A DNA stretch of 20,785 nucleotides from contig CAYSQW010000062.1 in the NCBI GenBank assembly GCA_964433135.1, positions 1-20,785 of the forward strand, read 5' to 3'. The stretch is from CAYSQW01 sp964433135 (GTDB lineage Bacteria > Acidobacteriota > Aminicenantia > Aminicenantales > Aminicenantaceae). Under the pieces are notes generated by a model. It saw only the letters and a list, made by a program, of their open reading frames with translations, was not told the origin of the DNA and made no database searches. Both the position numbers and the translations under genes were made by a program. Positions within the stretch are counted from its first letter, which is position 1; every line of letters begins with the position of its first letter. Positions 6,297-11,997 of the stretch are shown here, one piece after another.

Positions 6297-8555
6297 TCAG
6301 ACCTTCTCCACTCTGACCAGAGTATCTTTCAGAGCGCCGCCCCCGCCGATGGGATCATGCTTGTTTTCGATGATGACTTTGGGGTTGGCTCCGCAGCCCG
6401 CCTTTGACCACCAGATGAGTTCCGTATCCGGGTCCGAGCTCTTGAACCTTTTTGCCGCGGCAACCCGTCCGACGGCCTTATGCCCAAGGCCTTCCACCAG
6501 GGCGACGGAACGCGGATGGATCCTATCCGTCGGCAAAGCGCGTACGGTCAGGCTTCCCGCCGCCGATGTGATCTTCAGTTTGTCGCCGTTATGGATTTTC
6601 ATCCTTTCCGCGGTTTCCCGGTGGATCCACAATCGGTTTTCATGTTCTATCTCCCGAATCCATTTGCTGTTGGCCGTACTATCCAGCCCAAGATTTGATT
6701 TGAACGAAGTCAGCACGAATTCATTGTCCTCATTCGGATGGATACCGGAGGTATAACAGGGTAGGGGAGCATGCCCTCTTGCTTCAAAATCTTTTGAATA
6801 GATACGAACCTGAGACGAAACCGGGGGCTTTCTTTCGGGAGACGCATCATCGATCCAAAAGCCCTTCTGCTTCAGTTCTTCGAAATTGCAGCCGGAAAAG
6901 GAAGCCACCGCGGCGGAAACGAAATCCTTCGTATTTTTGAAGGCGAGTTTCTTGCCGCCGATGCCTCCCATTCTTTTCGCGAGTTCAAGACACATCTGAC
7001 CGATGTCCTTGGATTCGCCGCGCGGTCGATATGAGGCTTCAAGCAGTTTGCCCGTTTCAAAGTCGGGCATCCTGAGTGTTTGCGCCGTGCTCAGAAGCGA
7101 AACCGCGGGTTGGATCAGATTCAAAAGGAGGCCGCCTTCCCGCAGAGGCGTCAATTTAATCCCCCAGTTTTCCAGGAATGTGGCGGCGGGAAGCACAATA
7201 TCGGCCAACTCGGCGGTCTCCGTCATGTGCGTGTCCATCACGACCAGGAAGGGAACGCGGTTTTCATCCGAAAGCAGTTCCTGAACCGAAGTGCATTCGG
7301 GATCCGAGTACGCGGGATTGGATCGGCAAACCATGTAGGTGTCGATACCGCCGCGGCTTTCCATGGCTTCGAGGCCGCGCCAAAACTCGTTTATCCCCCG
7401 CGTATTGAGCGAAAGGGCGTCGGAAGACGTGCGGGAAATCGAAGGAGCGAATAAACCGCCCGGCTTGTCGAGAGAACCGATGATCCAGTTGAGAAGAGCG
7501 ATGCAGCGCACGCTTTGGGTGCCGTGTATATGATCGCTGATTCCACCTCCGCTGATGGCCAGGGATGGTTTGCGGGATGCGAATTCAAGTGCCAAATCAA
7601 CGATCTTTGATGATTTTACTCCGGATTCCATTTCCGCCTTCTGCGGTGTATATTCGCTGAGATGACGTTTAAGCCGCGCAAGGGATATATCGGTGGATCT
7701 CTCGATGAAGGCGCGATCCGCAAGGCCTTTTTCCACGATGACGTGCGCCATGGCGAGTGCGATCAAGCCGTCTGTTCCGGCGCGCACCGGAATCCAATCA
7801 TCACTGTGAGCCGCGGTTTCCGAAAGGCGCACGTCAAAGGTGATGAGGCGAGCGCCCTTTTCGAGTCGGGCTCGGACAAGTCCGCGGGCCATACTCAGGA
7901 ACCGATCATGATTGGCATAAGGATTGGCGCCGAAATTAAGAATTGTACGGCTTCTCTCCACATCGCCGATCACGGCGGGAGATGCGAGCATCGAGCTAAA
8001 GGCCGTTTCACGGTTCGAATTTTTCAAGCGGTGCCGATCTATGTGATTTTCAATGCCTGCGGCATCCACAAAAGCTTCCAGAAGAATATCGGACCGTCCG
8101 GAATCCAGGATGAATTCACGAATTCGGTTTTCACGGCGCAAAGTGCGTATCCGTTCGACGAGAGATAAGTAAGCTTCGTCCCAGGTGATTCGGGTCCATT
8201 CGCCGCCGCCGCGAACTCCGATCCTCCTCATGGGATAAAGCAGTCTTTCCGGATCGGCGGCGAGATTGATTCCGGCGATACCCTTGGCGCATATGCCCCC
8301 CCGGTTGTGGGGGTGATCCGGATTTCCATAAATACTCACGAGCCGGTTTCCATTCAAACATGCGACGATCCCGCAGCCTGCGGGACACTGCTCACATGTG
8401 GTGGCAATGGTCGTAAGCGATTTCAACGAGGTTCGTGAAACGGCTTTGAAATTGGCTTGCGGGTGCAGAAGCGCTCGTCCCCCCACCGTCATTCCCAATG
8501 AGAAAGCAGCACTGGATTTCATGAATCTTCGTCGCGAATATTTTTTGTTCAGCAT
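6297..8555 (-). CDS. Tat-exported molybdopterin oxidoreductase family (CISM/PsrA-like) large subunit
   Basis: This 752-residue protein belongs to the DMSO-reductase superfamily. The N-terminus has a twin-arginine signal (SRRRFMK followed by a hydrophobic stretch), so it is folded before export to the periplasm. A [4Fe-4S] motif follows with C54, C57, C61 and C89. The bis-pyranopterin-binding landmarks are present: NFGANPYANHDR at 207-218 and DWIPVRAGTDG at 253-263. The C-terminal beta-barrel domain reads through DPIGGGGALKDTLVRVEKV. By eye, the residue aligned with the Mo/W ligand is K178 (context DRHRLKNS) instead of Cys, SeCys, Ser or Asp. This would suit a non-catalytic subunit as in QrcB. 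It is 13 bases downstream of the NrfD gene. It could also be a polysulfide, thiosulfate, tetrathionate or arsenate reductase relative; the substrate cannot be read from the sequence. No TorD-type chaperone gene is visible. Confidence 0.88.
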   Translation of the reverse strand: MLNKKYSRRRFMKSSAAFSLGMTVGGRALLHPQANFKAVSRTSLKSLTTIATTCEQCPAGCGIVACLNGNRLVSIYGNPDHPHNRGGICAKGIAGINLAADPERLLYPMRRIGVRGGGEWTRITWDEAYLSLVERIRTLRRENRIREFILDSGRSDILLEAFVDAAGIENHIDRHRLKNSNRETAFSSMLASPAVIGDVERSRTILNFGANPYANHDRFLSMARGLVRARLEKGARLITFDVRLSETAAHSDDWIPVRAGTDGLIALAMAHVIVEKGLADRAFIERSTDISLARLKRHLSEYTPQKAEMESGVKSSKIVDLALEFASRKPSLAISGGGISDHIHGTQSVRCIALLNWIIGSLDKPGGLFAPSISRTSSDALSLNTRGINEFWRGLEAMESRGGIDTYMVCRSNPAYSDPECTSVQELLSDENRVPFLVVMDTHMTETAELADIVLPAATFLENWGIKLTPLREGGLLLNLIQPAVSLLSTAQTLRMPDFETGKLLEASYRPRGESKDIGQMCLELAKRMGGIGGKKLAFKNTKDFVSAAVASFSGCNFEELKQKGFWIDDASPERKPPVSSQVRIYSKDFEARGHAPLPCYTSGIHPNEDNEFVLTSFKSNLGLDSTANSKWIREIEHENRLWIHRETAERMKIHNGDKLKITSAAGSLTVRALPTDRIHPRSVALVEGLGHKAVGRVAAAKRFKSSDPDTELIWWSKAGCGANPKVIIENKHDPIGGGGALKDTLVRVEKV

Positions 8556-8568
8556 GTTTTATATCCAG

Positions 8569-9468
8569 TCATAATAGGGGAATGGACTCGCCGCCCAAAA
8601 CAACGACATAACGCATGAAAAAAATGCCTACGACCACCAGAAGCGATGCTATGATCACCGTGACCTTGGTTCTGAATCGAGGCACCGTGAGCAGGATGAA
8701 AGGCACGATCTTGCCGAGAAGATTCTCAACCACAAGAAAGAGAATGCTGAAGGCCCCACCCCCGAGAAGCATATGAGCGGCAGCCTGCGCCTCGGTGTGT
8801 GAAATCGACAAAACCAGAATATCGCTGAAAACAAGAAAAAGATCGAATACGATCACCCATGCCAACATGCGGCCCAGTTTGAAAATCAGATCCTGGTCGA
8901 TCTTTTTTTCTTTGCTGAAAAACCGGTCTTTGATAACGCAGACAAGGATCATCAGGGCGATTCCGGAAACTACGGCGGAAGCCAGAAATAGGATCGGCAT
9001 GATGGCGCTGTTCCAGAGAGCTCGGGCCTTGCCGAACGCCAGAATGAAACCTGTATATCCGTGAACGGAGATTGCCAACGGGATGCCGATGAAGGCGAAG
9101 ATGCGTGTGAACTTGAGGTTCTCCTTGAACATGAAATAACCATAGACCATGCAGTTCAACGGATAAAGAATGAGGAGGAAACAGCCCCAGGTTATCGGAG
9201 AATGTAGATTGAGATATGCAAAGAGATGCCAGGCCCGATAGGGGGCGCCGATATGGAGAAGCAGAAAAAGCGGGGCTACGATCAAAAGCGCCGTCGCCAG
9301 AACGATGCCTACTCTTCCCAGAGACTTGAACTGAACCATTCCGAATCCATAAGACAATGTGGACAAGATAAAGGAACCGGCGCTCAATCCGGTAAGATAA
9401 AAATATATTGCGATAAAAAGACCGAACGCTTCTTGATGGTTGATGTTGTAAAGGACTTGTGTCTCCAT
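8569..9468 (-). CDS. NrfD/PsrC-type integral membrane quinone-binding subunit
   Basis: This 299-residue, very hydrophobic protein has eight or nine predicted transmembrane helices. Family landmarks include FYLTGLSAGSFILS in helix 1, LLLHIGAPYRAWH, NLHSPITWGCF, the central SVHGYTGFILA, and the C-terminal MRYVVVLGGES. NrfD/PsrC proteins bind menaquinol near the periplasmic face and pass electrons to an FeS partner; they carry no haem. Its ATG shares one base with the stop of the ferredoxin gene (TGATG), so coupling is tight. With its neighbours it forms the usual catalytic subunit-FeS-NrfD trio, here with a heptahaem cytochrome added. Confidence 0.93.
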   Translation of the reverse strand: METQVLYNINHQEAFGLFIAIYFYLTGLSAGSFILSTLSYGFGMVQFKSLGRVGIVLATALLIVAPLFLLLHIGAPYRAWHLFAYLNLHSPITWGCFLLILYPLNCMVYGYFMFKENLKFTRIFAFIGIPLAISVHGYTGFILAFGKARALWNSAIMPILFLASAVVSGIALMILVCVIKDRFFSKEKKIDQDLIFKLGRMLAWVIVFDLFLVFSDILVLSISHTEAQAAAHMLLGGGAFSILFLVVENLLGKIVPFILLTVPRFRTKVTVIIASLLVVVGIFFMRYVVVLGGESIPLL

Positions 9469-10061
9469 CAGTCTTTTTCTTCCTTGACCGCTTCAACCGT
9501 CTCGATGTCCAGACCGATGTAATATACAAGGGGTTGAGTTCCCATTTCAGGCTTGATGACCTGAATCGCATTGGCGGCGGCCACTTGAGCGATCTCGCTT
9601 TCCGGATCGGTGATATCTCCGAAGAGAATGGCTCCCGTGGGACATGCCGCCGCACATGCGGGCGGAAGCCCGGAATCCACCCGGTGGTGACACCAGAAGC
9701 ATTTCTCGGCGATTCCTTTATGGGGATTTATGTATCTGACCCCATAGGGACAGGAAGCCATGCAGTAGCGGCATCCGATGCATCGATGCGGATCGATATA
9801 TACGATCCCGTCCGAACGTATGATGCCGGCGTTTACCGGACACACCGTAACGCATATCGGGTTTTCACAGTTGTTGCACACGATGGGCAGCGAGAATACA
9901 TTGGCATGCGGATAGTTTCCCTTCTCCACTTTTTTGACCCAGCTTCGAAATACTCCCAGCGGAACATCGTTTTCGCTTTTGCAGGCAACGACGCATGCAT
10001 TGCATCCGATGCATTTTCGCAAATCGAAGAGCATGGCTAAGCGTTTGGATTTATCATTCAT
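9468..10061 (-). CDS. Four-cluster ferredoxin-like electron-transfer subunit (PsrB/DmsB/NrfC type)
   Basis: This 197-residue protein has 16 Cys arranged for four [4Fe-4S] clusters: C17, C20, C23, C27; C62, C65, C70, C74; C94, C97, C100, C104; and C121, C124, C136, C140. The last group has the long C-x11-C gap usual in this family. It would wire the NrfD subunit to the molybdopterin or haem subunit. I chose the ATG at 10061 (MNDKSKRLAMLFD), which overlaps the cytochrome gene by eight bases. A longer start at 10100 (MRRMKLES) is possible and adds 13 residues with no signal peptide. It has no Tat or Sec signal, so if periplasmic it must travel with the Tat-targeted MopB protein, as PsrB-like subunits do. 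Confidence 0.92.
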   Translation of the reverse strand: MNDKSKRLAMLFDLRKCIGCNACVVACKSENDVPLGVFRSWVKKVEKGNYPHANVFSLPIVCNNCENPICVTVCPVNAGIIRSDGIVYIDPHRCIGCRYCMASCPYGVRYINPHKGIAEKCFWCHHRVDSGLPPACAAACPTGAILFGDITDPESEIAQVAAANAIQVIKPEMGTQPLVYYIGLDIETVEAVKEEKD

Positions 10062-10956
10062 GGTTTTCGGCCTGAGGCTCTCTAGCTTCATCCTCCGCAT
10101 TTTTTCGTTTTTCGCTATTCATGGGAATCCGCATATTCTTATGCCATAACAGAATATGCTGAAATACGCACGCGTGTTTTTTATATCCCCAAAATACTCC
10201 CGCTCCAATGACGAGGATAAAAACGAGCCCCGCCGCGGTGTAATTGAAAGCCGTCCATTTCATCGAGTTCAAGTGCGTCGGTCCCATCACGGGGCCGGTA
10301 TCAGCGTTCACATCGTGACAACGGGAGCAGAAATCATCGACCACCCTTTTGGCCCCGTGAGCCGAATCCTGATAGTGACAGCTTGTGCAAACCATCATAT
10401 CGAATTTTTCCGACAGATCGCCTTTGCGGTGTCCGGAAATCTTCCCCAATGAAGTTCCTTTGAGAATTCCCTCAACCATGACCTCGGGATGGCATTCCAC
10501 GCAGGTGGCGCCGATGTTTTTCTCATGAATGGAGGACGCGGGATCATCATATCGGAGGATGTGATGCCTGGTATGGCAGTGATAGCATTGGGGAAGCTCC
10601 CTGCCGGGCAGGACAGGTTGATAATCAAAATGCACGTTCTTCAGGTATTCTTCCTCTTCCTGTCTATGGCATTGAGCGCAATCCACATCGATCTGCCCTT
10701 CCCGGAAATGGAAAGCGGGGTCGGCGTTGACATGACAATCCACGCATGTCATACGGCCTCTGTGATGGACATCCGCATCCCATTCGTCTGGGTTCACATA
10801 TAGGGAACGGGTTTTTCCGTCGGAGAGAATCTGGTGGATATTGGGTTCTCCATGACAGATCAAGCAGTCCTGATCCTTATATTCCCCCTGATGCGCCTGC
10901 AACAGGAGAGAGGCTGTAAAAAAGAGAAGGAAGATGGGGGCTCTGTTTGCCTTCAT
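10054..10956 (-). CDS. Heptahaem cytochrome c with C-terminal membrane anchor
   Basis: This 300-residue protein has an N-terminal Sec signal (MKANRAPIFLLFFTASLLLQ). Seven CXXCH motifs begin at C31, C71, C93, C124, C152, C190 and C210. One transmembrane helix lies at about 238-258 and a tail of about 40 residues, rich in Lys, Glu and Arg, ends in the cytoplasm. Haem attachment requires the periplasm. I chose ATG 10956 because the signal peptide begins there and because an upstream promoter at 11043-11071 excludes the in-frame ATG at 11061. It is first in the redox operon. A heptahaem c, FeS and NrfD gene trio recalls the Cbc4-type quinol:cytochrome modules described in Geobacter and, more loosely, QrcA (six haems). 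The comparison is from memory of those families. Confidence 0.88.
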   Translation of the reverse strand: MKANRAPIFLLFFTASLLLQAHQGEYKDQDCLICHGEPNIHQILSDGKTRSLYVNPDEWDADVHHRGRMTCVDCHVNADPAFHFREGQIDVDCAQCHRQEEEEYLKNVHFDYQPVLPGRELPQCYHCHTRHHILRYDDPASSIHEKNIGATCVECHPEVMVEGILKGTSLGKISGHRKGDLSEKFDMMVCTSCHYQDSAHGAKRVVDDFCSRCHDVNADTGPVMGPTHLNSMKWTAFNYTAAGLVFILVIGAGVFWGYKKHACVFQHILLWHKNMRIPMNSEKRKNAEDEAREPQAENHE

Positions 10957-11006
10957 GTCGGTCGAATGGTTCCTAAACGCAATCCATCTGAATATGCGGG
11001 ATTCAA
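10953..11006 (-). CDS. Possible 17-codon leader ORF coupled to the heptahaem cytochrome gene
   Basis: A TTG codon at 11006 lies four bases after a perfect AGGAGG (11011-11016). It opens a 17-codon frame whose TGA stop overlaps the cytochrome ATG as ATGA (10953-10956). The cytochrome ATG has no well-placed Shine-Dalgarno sequence of its own (AGGA lies about 14 bases away), so a coupled leader would explain how it is translated. The predicted peptide has no recognisable motif. The frame is short and TTG is a weak start, so chance is a real alternative. Confidence 0.3.
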   Translation of the reverse strand: MNPAYSDGLRLGTIRPT

Positions 11007-11013
11007 ACGGCCT

Positions 11014-11038
11014 CCTGCACGTTATCACTCGTTGCAGG
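11014..11038. promoter_or_regulatory. Hairpin overlapping the leader Shine-Dalgarno and the predicted transcription start
   Basis: On the minus strand, CCTGCAACG (11038-11030) can pair with CGTGCAGG (11021-11014) with one bulged A, leaving a loop of about eight bases. The right arm runs into the AGGAGG at 11016-11011. The left arm begins at about the predicted transcription start. It could act as a DNA operator over the start point or as an mRNA hairpin that masks the ribosome site. Confidence 0.4.
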
Positions 11039-11042
11039 GCTC

Positions 11043-11071
11043 TTGTTAACATATTGGCCATACGATGTCAA
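11043..11071 (-). promoter_or_regulatory. Putative promoter of the seven-gene redox operon
   Basis: On the minus strand, a perfect TTGACA (11066-11071) is followed by 17 bases and TAACAA (11043-11048, 3 of 6 to TATAAT). Transcription would start near 11036, about 80 bases before the cytochrome ATG at 10956. It lies in the 216-base gap after the outer-membrane barrel gene, so the redox genes can be expressed independently of the TonB receptor pair. The -10 box is weak, which would suit an activated promoter. Confidence 0.55.
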
Positions 11072-11172
11072 GGTGCGGGCGTTCCTTCCATTCCCCGGAC
11101 AGGATTTTGCATAAATTCCGAAAAACAACGTGCAGCCACAGTCCCGGGTTTGCCGAAATCCGATCTTCCCGG

Positions 11173-11997
11173 CTAAAATGGGACCACGATTCCCCATGTG
11201 AATTTATAAAATCTATTTTTTTCGCCGAAGCGGTTTTCCTGCATGTCTTTCCATGTGTGCGCGCCGAAGGAAAGGTGAAAATAATCGAGGAGCTTGACCC
11301 GGACGATCATTTCGGCCAGTATGCTTTGCCCCAAGGAAAAATAGGTCTCCGATTGGGTCAGAAGCTGAAGATTGAGACCAACCCTGTCTTCGATCCAGGC
11401 TCCGATTCTGATCCCATACTCCTGTTTGAGTTGTTCTCCAGAATAATCCAGGTGCCCTCTCTGATTCGTATGATGAAAAAACCATGTGAACGGTTCGATA
11501 TAGACGGAACCCGCCAAGAAGGGGATTCCGAATCCGATATAATTGCGGTTGAGATAAAAGTCCTTATCATTCAAATGACTTTGATTTTCGGAATCATGAT
11601 TGCTGTCGTGACCGAGGATGACCACAAGATTATCCAGGGGATTATAACGGAATGAAAAATGCCAGTCGAATTTGGTGCGCACGCCTCCCTTGTCGTGGGT
11701 CACCAACTGAGCCAGGAAACTCGTTGTGTCTCCCAGAAAAATAAGGTTCTGAAAACCGTAGGACCACTTGTCGTCGGGTCCGGAGAGGTCGTTATAACTG
11801 GGGAAAGTACTGGGTGCCTGCAGTTGTCCGAACCATTCTCCGTGAATCGAAACCTTCCCGGTTTGACTTACGGGTTTTTTATCGAGCCAGGGGCGGTAGA
11901 TAAAATAATCCTGCGAAAACAGATTCGACGTGCCGATAAGAAAGGTGAGGATAGAATAAAAAGCAATGACGACATTTTTATTTGCTTTAGAATTCAT
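11173..11997 (-). CDS. Small outer-membrane beta-barrel protein, unknown function
   Basis: This 274-residue protein has a Sec signal peptide (NKNVVIAFYSILTFLIGTSN, cut near SQD). The mature part consists of alternating amphipathic strands rich in Tyr, Phe and Trp, with turns rich in Asn, Asp and Gly, and ends in Val-Val-Pro-Phe. A C-terminal Phe is typical of BAM-inserted barrels. I see about 10-12 strands. His-rich turns such as LGHDSNHDSENQSH and FFHHTNQRGH could bind a metal, but this is speculative. The start ATG at 11997 overlaps the TonB receptor gene by 11 bases and has AGGA eight bases upstream. I do not recognise the family. The position suggests an outer-membrane partner of the receptor. 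Confidence 0.72.
   Translation of the reverse strand: MNSKANKNVVIAFYSILTFLIGTSNLFSQDYFIYRPWLDKKPVSQTGKVSIHGEWFGQLQAPSTFPSYNDLSGPDDKWSYGFQNLIFLGDTTSFLAQLVTHDKGGVRTKFDWHFSFRYNPLDNLVVILGHDSNHDSENQSHLNDKDFYLNRNYIGFGIPFLAGSVYIEPFTWFFHHTNQRGHLDYSGEQLKQEYGIRIGAWIEDRVGLNLQLLTQSETYFSLGQSILAEMIVRVKLLDYFHLSFGAHTWKDMQENRFGEKNRFYKFTWGIVVPF

Noticed and set aside
8726..9655. Minus-strand frame of about 309 codons overlapping NrfD and the FeS gene
   Set aside because: It is a shifted frame of two well-supported genes. Its product is rich in Arg, Ser and Pro, as expected from out-of-frame translation.
11003..11197. Minus-strand frame of 64 codons in the gap before the heptahaem gene
   Set aside because: It spans the predicted promoter and hairpin, has no ribosome site or motif, and the shorter TTG leader frame explains the ATGA overlap better.
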